Shown in pieces: positions 21,306-31,510 of a DNA stretch of 64,000 nt. The position numbers and the translations under genes were made by a program. Origin of the DNA: Unio delphinus (Eukaryota > Mollusca > Bivalvia > Unionida > Unionidae); assembly GCA_029339505.1 (NCBI GenBank), contig JAQISU010000081.1:21229501-21293500 (forward strand), given 5' to 3'. The notes under the pieces were generated by a model. That model made no database searches. It was given only the letters and a program-made list of their open reading frames with translations, and was not told the DNA's origin. The first letter of the stretch is position 1; every line of letters begins with the position of its first letter.

Positions 21306-22372
21306 TTAATAAGAACACGCTGCCTGTTTACTATCGTGCGAATAAGAAGGCATGGATGACGCAAGCTTTATTTGAGGATTGGTTCATCAACTGTTTCATA
21401 CCCTCGGTCAAGCCTTATTGTCTGGAAAAGGGCCTTCCCTTTAAAGTTATCCTCCTGCTTGATAATGCCCCAGGCCATCCCCAGCATCTTGATGATTTAA
21501 ACCCAGATGTAAAGGTAGTGTATCTGCCAAAAAATACGACTGCTATCCTACAGCCGATGGACCAGGGGGCTTTTGCTTTGTTCAAAGCATTATATTTGCG
21601 CACAACTTTTTCCAAAGCTGTTGCAGCAACAGAAAGTCATGAAGTAACCCTTCATGATTTTTGGAAATCGTACAATATTTTACATTGCATACAGAACATT
21701 GAATCAGCTTGGGAGGTAGTGACAGAACAGTGTATGCAAGGCATATGGAAAAAATGCCTGAAGAATTCCGTGAATAATTTCGAAGGGTTTGACAAAGACA
21801 ATAGTATTGATCTCATACATAAAAGAACTGTGGAACTTGCCAACATCCTTAATTTAAATGCTGAAGTGGAAGATATTGAAGAACTAGAGGAATATGCCGA
21901 GGGAGAGCTAACTAACGAAGATTTAATAGAGTTGGAAGCGCAGCAACACTTGGAAGAAGAAGAAGAAAAAGAAGAGGAAAGAATGGAAGAAGTACAAAAG
22001 AAGTTCACTGCAAAGGGGTTAGCTGGTGTGTTCTCGAAAGTGAATGCGGCTTTGCTAGAACTAGAGGGTATGGATCCCAATGTTGAACGGTTCACGAAAG
22101 TCGAACGGCAAATTAATGAACTTTTACGATGCTACCGTGAAATTTATGAAGAAAAAAAGAAACTTTCGCAGCAGACCACACTGACGAGATTCTTCTCGAA
22201 GGCTACAACATGTACCACTACCCCTACAAGTACTTTAATTTCCTCACCGTCATCTCCTTTACCCGGTCCTTCTAGAGCTCCTGATACCCTTGCTGATAAC
22301 TCTGATGATGACACTAATGAAATGGAACCACTACTTCACTTGAAGGATTCGATGACTAGAATGTTATTATGA
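21306..22372 (+). pseudogene. Tigger transposase, C-terminal half
   Basis: It resumes after the piggyBac TTAA at VNKNTLPVYYRANKKAW and runs open to the stop. It carries the second catalytic Asp in LLLDNAPGH and the third in TTAILQPMDQGAF, then an acidic, Glu-rich C-terminal region. Near the end QQTTLTRFFSK contains a PIP-box-like Q-x-x-L-x-x-F-F, the PCNA-binding motif known from pogo transposases. It has no start codon of its own belonging to the element; upstream in-frame codons from 21110 are piggyBac sequence. Confidence 0.9.
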
Positions 22373-22469
22373 ATGTCTTTTTTTAACGAATAAACTAAGA
22401 GTTTGGTACATCATTTTCATAATTTTTGCTGATTGTATTTGTATGTTCAGTAATACATGTACATGTACA

Positions 22470-22910
22470 CCGCTCCCTCGATAACTCGCGCACTGATAAC
22501 TAGCTAACCTGCTTAATTCACGTCCGGCGTGGATCCCGTTTTTTTTAAAAAAAAGAAAATATTTTTTAATTTAAAACAAATTCGTGATCAGAACTAGTGA
22601 ATGAAACCTTGATATGTCGCCCGTTTTATTGTCAGCATCGGTAAATGTGATCATCGAGAGCAATGGAATCAAGCGAAAGGTGTTCTCGGGGAATAAAAGC
22701 TTACTGTCATAGAAAGGGTTCGTAATGGTGAATCAAGATCAAAAGTTTGTAGTGAACTTAAACTTGCCGAGTCGACACTCAGAGGTTGGCTCAAGGATGA
22801 GCATAAATTTCAGGATTATTTGCACGAAGTTGATTCTGATGAGGGATTTAAACGGAAATGGGTACGCACTGCAAATGACACAGAATTAGATGATGCTGTG
22901 TACACCTGTT
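22470..22910 (+). pseudogene. Second pogo-type transposon relic
   Basis: It begins with GCTCCCTCGATAACTCGCGC, a pogo/Tigger-like end, then GGCGTGGATCCCG. From about 22700 it reads LTVIERVRNGESRSKVCSEL, KLAESTLRGWLKDEHKF and onward to VRTANDTELD, a psq-type HTH of a different pogo-lineage transposase. The coding part is cut off after about 65 codons. Its left end recurs, inverted, at 51365-51590. The downstream segment 22910-23400 is AT-rich and carries another CTCGC-rich block near 23345-23420. Confidence 0.65.
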
Positions 22911-23658
22911 TCAGTGACAGCAGATACATGTATATATATTTTTTTTAGAGCAACACAAGTTTTGACGTTGTCGTTTCTCCATATGAATGTTAGCTTTTTT
23001 GATAAAAGAAATCTTAATTCATGTTGAAAGAACAATAAAACTAGAATGTATCCAAATGAACACAAAAAATCAGTGACGTAATACACAATGAGTTCAACGA
23101 TGCACATGTTAAGAGCACTGATACCTTGTGAAATACATATACATGTAATGTTCGTTTTTCGATCTTTTCAAGTTATTTTATTCAGAAATTAAAGTTAATT
23201 TATAAAGAAAAACGAATAACACCTTTAAAAATAAATATTTATTCACAGTTATTTTCGGCACGATTAAAAAACGAGTATTTAACAATGCACCCCCCCCTCC
23301 TTCGCCTCTGTCGATCTCCCATCTCTTTATAAGTTGTTTTTGTTAGGCCCCTCGCCCTTAGTAACTCGCGCCCTCACTTATAGTGCAGTCGATGTTTTTA
23401 ACTCCTCGCTTATCAAGCAATTCGCTTAACGACCTAGTCGTAAGAACGAAACCTGGTTGTTAAGTGAGGAGACTCTGTACATATTTAAGGAAGAGAGATG
23501 AGCATCTTTTATCTACATAAAGTTTCTTCTGAATCTAATGTTTATTGTGATGAAATTGTTCCTTTTCATACTAAGTCTTTTGTATCTCCTTCCATACTAA
23601 ATGATTGCATGATGGCTCCCATGTTTGAATGGGTCTTCCTTCCTTTTTTTTCCCTCAG

Positions 23659-23811
23659 GCTGGAATTCCAGATCCTCCTGAAATGAAGATCAGCCTGAGC
23701 AAACAGAAAGAAGTGGAAAGGAAGTTTTTAGAACAGTTAATGGATGGTTCCAAATTAGAAAGCTACAAAATAGAGGTCCCTATCAAGGCAGAGCTTAGAA
23801 AATACCAACAG
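23659..23811 (+). CDS. BTAF1: BTAF1 exon 8 of window
   Basis: The acceptor is TTTTTTTTCCCTCAG and the donor CAG|GTTAAA; phase 0 on both sides. It encodes AGIPDPPEMKISLSKQKEVE, then KFLEQLMDGSKLESYKI and ELRKYQQ. ELRKYQQ is the Q-motif-like lead-in to the SNF2 domain, placed just before DGVNWL in exon 9. Confidence 0.97.
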
Positions 23812-24252
23812 GTTAAAGACAGACTATAGTTGCATATCCTGATATTAAATTATCTTTTCATTAAGTAATCAGAACTAGTAGAAAATTGTATAAAAATTAG
23901 GTTATGGTAACCTTTTTATAAGGTTGGGATATTTAGCTGAATTGTAATAAGAACTTGTGTGAAATATATAATGGTCTTTGTAGGTTTAGTAGATAAGGGG
24001 TGACAGAGTAGACACAATTTTCATTATAGAGTGAACTGACATTAATTCATTTTTAAAGACTTCTTTTTCAAGTCAGTGCACTGCCTACTACCTTACTGAA
24101 TGTAAGCTTGGGGACAGGAACATCTATAATTATATTTCTTGTCATAAAACTTTAAAGTTTATAAACATTTACCAGATCATTCAACAGTTTCTCAATGATA
24201 ATTGAATAAGGAAAGGGAAGTAAACTTGACTGTCCTAATTCTGAAATTTCAG
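23812..24252 (+). other. Intron 8
   Basis: A short AT-rich intron (441 bp) with no recognised element. Confidence 0.8.
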
Positions 24253-24390
24253 GATGGTGTGAACTGGTTGGCATTCCTGAGTAAGTACAAGCTGCATGGG
24301 ATCCTGTGTGATGACATGGGGCTGGGGAAGACCCTTCAGTCCATTTGCATCATTGCCAATGACCACAAGCTGAGAGGGGAGCAATACACA
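24253..24390 (+). CDS. BTAF1: BTAF1 exon 9: ATPase motif I (Walker A)
   Basis: The acceptor is CTGAAATTTCAG and the donor ACA|GTACAG; phase 0 on both sides. It encodes [20 protein letters not shown], then [26 protein letters not shown] is the SNF2 motif I that binds ATP phosphate; all key residues are present. Confidence 0.98.
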
Positions 24391-25233
24391 GTACAGTTTT
24401 TAACCTTCATCTTATACAGGATTTTTTATAATGTTTGACAGTAATATAGGGAATGTTTCAGGACTAAAGCTCATAATCTAAATTTAAAATTCAATTCCAA
24501 GTGTGTGTGGCATAGCATGGTTGAGCTTTATTTATTGATATTCTATCATATTATTGTTTTACAAAGATATCATCCTGTATACAAATAGTCTGCTATTTCC
24601 TTGACATTGTCGTGAATAGATAATAGTAAAATTACTACTTTTTTCGGGGAAAACATTAGATCTCAGTATTTCACAACAGTTCAAGTCATTAAATTGTATG
24701 CCTCAAACCATATTTTACCCCAAAACATGATGGCATAAATCCCAACCAAAATTAATGAAACCCCCCTCACATTTAAGATGAACAAGTGCTCAAAGATCAC
24801 ATAATGATGATCTGCTTTGAGTCTGCCACAACGTGAAACCTTTATAAACATGAATTATTTATAGCAGTCATTTAAGTGTTTGATTGCAGAAGCTTTGCAT
24901 TTGAGAAGCTTGCCTTAATTATTGTTTTTTCAAAAGCATCTCAGTAAGCAGCAATTCAAAACTTTGTGAATGATGGAAGTTTTCTCCATGTATTTGGTGG
25001 TTATATCATGGCTAGTACAAGGAGTTTCTGATCCATTTAACACAGTACCATTATCATAATCTTTGATGATTCCATGCAGATCATATGGATGAACAGTTGT
25101 AAGTTTTATCTTTACTTGTTAAAAGTTACTTATCACATAAGATATTGTTGCAAAAACTGTTCCATGAATGTGCTATCCCCACCAATATGGCTTCATTAAT
25201 GTAATATTATAAATAATTTTTCATTAATTTCAG
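24391..25233 (+). other. Intron 9
   Basis: AT-rich intron with no recognised repeat or gene. Confidence 0.75.
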
Positions 25234-25385
25234 AAAACCAAAAGCCCAAACTATACTCCTTTGCCTTCCATTGTGGTGTGCCCACCCACCCTCATTGGTC
25301 ACTGGGTCTATGAGGTTAAGAAGTTTGTGGACACAAAGCATCTCAACCCTTTGATGTATGCTGGACCCCCAGCTGAGCGAATCAA
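25234..25385 (+). CDS. BTAF1: BTAF1 exon 10: ATPase motif Ia
   Basis: The acceptor is TTAATTTCAG and the donor ATCAA|GTAGGT; enters in phase 0 and leaves in phase 2. It encodes PLPSIVVCPPTLIGHWVYEV, then KKFVDTKHLNPLMYAGPP. VVCPPTLxGHW is motif Ia of the BTAF1/Mot1 group. Confidence 0.97.
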
Positions 25386-27505
25386 GTAGGTATTTCCTTA
25401 ATGTGTTTCATTTTGAAATTCCAACACCATAGTTTTTTTCTAATTTTAAAAAGTTATGTGTGTGACAGTGAATAGGTGGAACATGTAATAAGTCAGAATA
25501 ATTCAGTAAGATCAGTGCAATATGTCCTACACACTTTATACAAATAAAGTAGATTTTGTATCAATGTTTTGTTTCATTGTCATACTCCAACTGTTAAAGC
25601 TGTAAGGACAGCTCCTGTCTATCCATCAATTAATCATATTCATGAAATAAAATCAAGACCCTTTGCCTAATCCAATAATTATTGTTCACTTGTTCACCAT
25701 TTCATAAAAATTTCTAGTTTGTGTAACAAGTTTCCGATGAGTTGTGGCCCCTTTTCTTTGCTTACAATATTGCCACAAAATCTTAGTGACAACCAGAAAT
25801 GTGACAAGTCAACATGTTATCTTCTAACTGTTAAACATTCCCTATTTTGCCCCAGTTGAATCAAAGATGTACATGCAATCAGAAATAGCAAATCATGCAC
25901 TTACCAATCAGAAGGAAACATTTTTTCTGACATGTTAATCTACAAGCAGATTTCCTTATAACATATCTTTGCACTATGAAGTTACGACACTTGCCATTAA
26001 TTCCAAGAAAGAAAATATCAATATTCCAAGAAACTTGAAAGCTCAGTTTATGGTTATCTGCTAGGGCAGTCTTTCTTTACACGGTGGTAATTTTACAATC
26101 AGTATCAATTATAATACCAGTATGTCACAGTCTTATCTCTTCCAAAAAAAAGCAGAGTTATTGTGACACAGATCTCTAATTACACATGAACAATCCAATG
26201 CACGGTCACTCGTGCTACATTTTACTCTTCATTTTGGCCTAGAGCTGTGTACCCAGTATCATTTCATTATTTACCTTTTCTAAATTAGAACTGATGATTA
26301 AATGTGATAATACCTCCTGTCAAATGTTTTATGTAGTTATTTTCTCACATGTAAAAGGTCATGCCACAGCCTTCATTACATAGCTGCCAAGTATCCCATT
26401 ACATAGCATCCAAGTGTTCCATTTTTCCTGTATTTGTCCAGTATTTTGGATCTGAATAAGGGTGAACATGTTTTTTTTTGCAATCCTTGTTTGTAAAAAT
26501 AAATTAAATTAAAATTTCCTTGCAATTTTATGTTTAGAATGGACACCCGGTTCCATTGTTAAAGTAAATGTATTGCATGTATAGAGTTCTAAAATATAAT
26601 TGGTTCATTCAAAGTCAAGGTCATTATGCATCTTTAACCGCCATATTGGATTACATAAAGCACATGCTGCTATCACTGTATCTCATCTTTGTCATGTTGA
26701 AAAGGACAGCAGAAGATTCAGAATTTTCTCCAGCAAAGAAAGGAAAACAGAACTGGAAGAGTAATAATGCTGTCATGTTTACATTTTTGAAACCTTCTAG
26801 TAAAGGAGAAAACTTTGCAATTTTGCAAATTGTGTTCTTAAGATTTTATTATTGAGCATGGAGGTGCTCATGACAAGAAACATAACTAGAGTTATTAAAA
26901 GTAAAACATGCTTATGTTTTGGCCCTGCATCTAGTATGCTTAATCCATTGTATCATTTATCTGCGATGCTGTTTTCATCTTTTCTCTGGATCAGTTACAA
27001 TCTGACTTTCTTCAGAACATGCTCTACCAGATTTGTGTTCAGAGTAGCTTTCCCTTATCCAGAATTGCTGAGTCAGTGTTTATCATTCTTGGCAACAAGT
27101 GTCAATATGCTATCTAGTCCAGCTGAATTTACTTGAAGTAGAAGCACACTTAAACAACATATTAGACGCCACGAGTTTCTAATAAATGTCTGGAAATTAT
27201 CCCAATGGGGGTGTTGTTCAACCCAAGACACCTGGTAGCTGCCTTTACCTTTTAAACCAGTAGGGGAGATAATTCAGGTCTTCTTAGGCCGATTGTACTG
27301 TAAATGATTTAAGAATTTGGTTTTCCCTTTTTAGTAGCTGAAAGTACAGTCAAGGTCGAGGGTGGGGTGGGGGATCATACCACAGATTTTTATCTGAAGT
27401 TGAAGTATATATAAAAAAACAGTTGAATTCATCTTTACTTTTTTTTCCCAACTGTGATCATCTTATGGGAAAATAATTAAAGTTGCTATTATTTTACATT
27501 TTCAG
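25386..27505 (+). other. Intron 10
   Basis: It contains a hAT-like transposon relic (about 26380-26900), part of which recurs at 46715-47080. A further block, 27150-27300, is less AT-rich but unrecognised. The rest shows nothing. Confidence 0.6.
26380..26900 (+). mobile_element. hAT-like transposon relic
   Basis: From 26694 a frame reads MLKRTAEDSEFSPAKKGKQN, then FLKPSSKGENFAI; after a frameshift IEHGGAHDKKH follows. KGENFAxC..HGGAxDxxxH is the pattern of the BED/TTF-type zinc-finger N-terminus of hAT transposases, here with the cysteines lost. The upstream non-coding part (TAGCTGCCAA, TCCTGTATTTGTCC, CGCCATATTGGATT) is shared with 46715-47080. No terminal repeats were resolved. Confidence 0.5.
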
Positions 27506-27583
27506 GTTACAGAAAAAGGCAAAGAAGCACAATTTGATTGTTGTATCCTATGATGTAATTAGAAATGACATAGATTTCTTTGG
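27506..27583 (+). CDS. BTAF1: BTAF1 exon 11 of window
   Basis: The acceptor is ACATTTTCAG and the donor TTTGG|GTAAGA; enters in phase 2 and leaves in phase 2. It encodes LQKKAKKHNLIVVSYDVIRN, then DIDFF. NLIVxSYDVxRNDIDFF is nearly unchanged in animal BTAF1 and sits between motifs Ia and II. Confidence 0.97.
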
Positions 27584-28084
27584 GTAAGAATTTCACTTTT
27601 AAATCCATTTTAAAGTTACTTTTTTATTAATTTATGACACATTTTAAAAGAATCAACTAATACAGTAGCCCATCTTAAAAGAGGCTACCGCTGACCAGAG
27701 GCCATCTTGCCTTGCAACAGAAAAGTATATTTGTATCTTTTTTTTGAGATATGGTACACCTTTTAAAAGGACACATTTTCATTGCAGAAGAGGTGGACTT
27801 CTAAGAAGCAGACAACTTAAATATTAAAGTTTCTTTGATTGGTTTGAAAGAATTAGTTAAACATTTTTCAGTCATAAAAATGTAGTCCTGCGATCCCATT
27901 GTACTGGTTTATGAACTAAGATTCCATGCTAGCTTATTTTGGCCTCCATTCAGACTCTGAAGAAATTTGTGCAGATAAAAGAGGCCCTTTTTTTTTTCTT
28001 AAATATATATACTTGTCCAAGATCAATGTTATTAAGCCAATGGTTTTCTTCTCCATCATCCATGTATTTCTGTGGATTATAGAC

Positions 28085-28312
28085 ATTCATCATAATCAGT
28101 CTCTTGACCTAGTGTGGTCATTGAGGCACTGTGCTGCTGAACATCTGACCAGTTCCTTACACTTGTCTCAATCATGTGCCAGTGCCCATGTCTCCGCAAA
28201 AAAACATTTCCTGGTCCATTCTGTGATGTTGTCGGTCCACCTTTTTCTCTGTCTACCTGTCCTTCTGTCACCCTGGATGCTGCCCTGCAGTATTGTTGTG
28301 GATAGACCGTTG
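28085..28312 (-). pseudogene. LINE ORF2 C-terminal relic
   Basis: The minus strand reads TILQGSIQGDRRTGRQRKRW, then TDNITEWTRKC, and after in-frame damage ELVRCSAAQCLNDHTRSRD. The pattern GRRxxGRQRKxWxDNIxEWT followed by xxRLRD-stop is the usual C-terminus of a class of invertebrate non-LTR retrotransposons. No RT core is nearby. Confidence 0.65.
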
Positions 28313-29337
28313 GCTCAACTTAGGTATTACATTGCAGATGGAGCATTCTCTGTTCTATAAATAACTACATTACAGATGGAGAATCCTCTGTTCTATAAAT
28401 AACTACATCGCTGATGCCTCAGCAAGAATTCACATGCTTAAAGAGGCTCTAAAACTGATAGAAAATATCTTTTTAAAAAAGACAAAACTTCATTAAAAAA
28501 TAAATAAAATTATTTTAAAAAATCTGCAATTTTAAGAGTTTAATGTTTTTTCTGAGTTTGTTGTGGTATAAATTGTCAGTTGCTGACTCACTCAGCACAT
28601 TGGCATTATTTGCTGTATGATTTGGCAACTGTCAGCTTATTCCATGATAAACTTTGAAAAAACATGAAACTCTTAAATGAAGCTGTCAATAACAAACTCC
28701 ATGTGATCAAACCCACCTAAGATGAAATGCCTCCTCCGTACATAACTATCTCTAGGGCTGCATTAGTCATTGCCAGAAGTGGAACAGGTCATAGTTATAT
28801 AACTCACTTTTACTTATTAAAAGGCAAAGACCTACCTGAATTTGTTGATTGCAATGAACGCTTCACTGTGATGCTTGTTTCCATCTCCAATCTATGTGTG
28901 ATTGTTACTATAATGTTGAGCACAAGTAGAAAATTTTTGATATGGTAAATATGTATTGTGTTTTAAATTGTTGAAGAAAGTTAACATTTGTTCTAAACTA
29001 TAACTTGTGTGCAATCCCATTTCCTTTGAGTATTTTAGCCAACATTTGAACCCTAGTTTGTCTTGTATTATCTAAATACCCTTTGCATAAATTAAATTAA
29101 AATTAATTACACCAATTACATAACCCATTGATCAGGAAAATGATAAGTTTTCACCATATCATCATGATGTTTTTGTACTTTTATCACTTGTTGGTAATAG
29201 ACCCTGATGATACTTACCTATTTTATTATATAACCTTTTTTGTACCCTATATAGCCTGATAGTGCTGAGGTACCATAAAATCTTCAATAAATCAATCAGT
29301 TGCCAAGACACTAATGTGTGAATGTCATGTAATGAAC

Positions 29338-29480
29338 ACTGAATAGGGCTACAGTGGTTAGTGTACCGGGCTTGCAACTAAAACGTTGCTGTATCAGATC
29401 CTACCATTAGATCTACCTGTGTTGAATTGGGTGGGTGGGTGTTGTCCATAGGCAAGGTACTTTACTCCAATTGCCTTTGA
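29338..29480 (+). repeat. tRNA-derived SINE, family C-like
   Basis: The head GGGCTACAGTGGTTAGTG..CCGGGCTTGCAACTAAAACG then GTATCAGATCC is tRNA-like. It is followed by CCATAGGCAAGGTACTTTAC, the GGCAAGGCACTTT block of several SINE families. Confidence 0.55.
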
Positions 29481-29721
29481 ACTAAATAATCTACTTGCAT
29501 TGTCACTTATCTGAAATAAGTAATATGATAACTCTGCTATTATGAGTAGGTTAAGTTGTAAAACTTTTAAGGCAGGTTACATACAAGATATTGATATATT
29601 TGTGGGGCTCGATGGCCATCGTTAACAGGTAACTGCAGAGTAGTAAAGAAAACATTTGCCTGCACACATATTAGTGCACAAATTTTAAGTTCTTATATTT
29701 GATGTTTGATATTTATTGCAG

Positions 29722-29785
29722 GAATATAAGTTGGAATTACTGTGTACTGGATGAAGGACATATCATTAAGAATGGAAAAACTAAG
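29722..29785 (+). CDS. BTAF1: BTAF1 exon 12: ATPase motif II (DEGH)
   Basis: The acceptor is TTTATTGCAG and the donor AAG|GTAATA; enters in phase 2 and leaves in phase 0. It encodes NISWNYCVLDEGHIIKNGKT then K. DEGH is the Walker B motif characteristic of BTAF1/Mot1; the catalytic acidic pair is intact. Confidence 0.98.
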
Positions 29786-31104
29786 GTAATAGCTGCTTCT
29801 GATGACCATTGGTTACATTTTAGTTATAGTACCTGCCCAAGAGTTGGAAATTGATTTAGAGTTGGACAGATATAAACCTACTCCACTCATTTAAACATAG
29901 ATTTATTACACTTCATCAACATTTAAGTGATCAAGCTAACAATACACAACTTATTTTCTTTGGGCTGTCATTTTTGTGGAGTTTATACCATCTAGTGGTT
30001 AATAATAGGGAAAAATGTTTTAAAAACATATCTTTTTTATGCATCTGTTCAAAATAAATTGCAGAAAAAGAATGACAAAGATTTTATCATTTTTCTTTTT
30101 GAAAGCAATACTTAAAAGTGTTTGTATTGTACCAGTAATCATTTTCATATGTGAGCATTTTTTCTCCCCACAGTATCTAGGACAGCCGGAGAACTTGTTA
30201 ACATAAATCAGACATGAACTAAATTATCATGAATGTTTCAAACGCCTGGTTTATTCATGTATAGGACTTACATTTCTTTTTAACTATGGTTTTTGACTTT
30301 CCCAGAAAATGAAACTTTAGCTTTAATGTTCTTCTAAAAAGTCATTCCAGCTGAAGGCAAGACCCATCTGAATTAGGGGACAAATGCCAGTGCTTTTGCT
30401 TTTGCTTTTGATTTACATATTTTGACAGGAAGGAAGGTGGACAGAAGAATCCAACTTGTGGATACTTTATGCTAACATATATATGCAGTACTAATTCTTT
30501 GCTGCTCATTTTTTGCCAAGTAATCTTAATTGCAGGACAGAAAGGACAAATTCTCTCCTGTTTCTTTATAAAATTAAGATTTCTAAGATTGTGATGTTAA
30601 GATTATAATTTTCAAGACAGATGTTAAATTTTAATAAAAATTCATTGGCTCATCATTCAAATAATGATCTTATAAAGTGACAGAAATATGCTCTCAAATG
30701 AAAGAATGTTGCAACTCATTTGCGAAATAATTTCATTAAGTGGAAGTAGAAGAAGCTAAGTACACCACTTGATCATCATTATTTTTTCAAGATCCATTAA
30801 AATTTCTTTCAGCAAGAAACCACTATTAACCCATTTTTTGGTCAACTCCACGAGGTGATGCTTATGAAAATTTGAAGTGTATAAAAAGAACAAACATATG
30901 CAGAATTCTTCAATCAAGTAAAAACTGGTGAAAAACTTGTGTTTAATCCAACTGTTGAATAAACAAGTGTGGTTTTTATTGACTTGAACAAATTGATCAA
31001 ATTGACAGTTGGTAAATGTTATCCTCCATTGGTAATGTATTAAATGAGTAGTGAATCAAGAATAGCTCATTGAGTCATCACTTTTACTCCTCTATGATTT
31101 ATAG
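29786..31104 (+). other. Intron 12
   Basis: AT-rich intron; no repeat or gene recognised. Confidence 0.7.
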
Positions 31105-31312
31105 ATCTCAAAGGCAGTGAAGCAGTTAAACTGCAACCACCGTCTAATTCTGTCCGGAACACCCATCCAAAATAATGTCCTGGATCTTTGGTCCTTATTT
31201 GACTTCCTGATACCTGGATTTCTTGGATCGGAGAAACAGTTTCAGGCCCGTTATGGAAAACCCATCCTAGCCAGCAGAGAAGCCAAGAGTTCCTCAAAAG
31301 AGCAAGAAGCTG
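31105..31312 (+). CDS. BTAF1: BTAF1 exon 13: ATPase motif III
   Basis: The acceptor is GATTTATAG and the donor GCTG|GTATGT; enters in phase 0 and leaves in phase 1. It encodes AVKQLNCNHRLILSGTPIQN, then LWSLFDFLIPGFLG and RYGKPILASREAKSSSKEQE. LSGTPIQNN is motif III, coupling ATP hydrolysis to translocation. Confidence 0.98.
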
Positions 31313-31370
31313 GTATGTGTTAGTTCTTATTCCAAATGAAAGTGATTTTACCTTTTAACCAAAAAATGGT

Positions 31371-31510
31371 TAGCAAGTGCCTTGCTTAGTGTTAGAACTG
31401 GTCAGCCTGGTGTCAGGATAATGTGACTTGGTGGGACATGATGCTGGATGTCTGCAATATGACTGACAAATTGTCCAAATCAAAATCATACACATACACA
31501 CACAGATTTT
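31371..31510 (+). repeat. SINE family B, diverged fragment
   Basis: It shares GCTTAGTGTTAGAACTGGTC, AGCCTGGTGTCAGGATAATG and GGTGGGACATGATGCT with 47380-47460, followed by an AC-rich tail. The head is missing. Confidence 0.65.

Larger units (their letters stand above)
18263..23477 (+). mobile_element. Tigger/pogo DNA transposon with nested insertions
   Basis: Terminal inverted repeats: left CAGAGTCTCCTCACTTAACG (from 18263), right its reverse complement ending GGAGACTCTG (23477), flanked on both sides by TA, the Tc1/mariner/pogo target duplication. Removing the piggyBac insertion leaves about 3.1 kb. It contains a pogo-type transposase split by piggyBac at 19229, and a second pogo-type relic in its right arm (about 22470-22910). 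It lies in the same transcriptional direction as BTAF1. Confidence 0.9.
15869..23658 (+). other. Intron 7, transposon-filled
   Basis: A 7.8-kb intron. In order it holds a SINE-B fragment, a minus-strand CR1/L2-like LINE, and a Tigger element containing a whole piggyBac element and a second pogo relic. Only the ends (15869-16030 and 23480-23658) look like plain intron. Confidence 0.85.
27584..29721 (+). other. Intron 11
   Basis: It holds the 3' coding relic of a LINE (28085-28312, minus strand) and a tRNA-like SINE (29338-29480). Otherwise AT-rich sequence. Confidence 0.6.
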
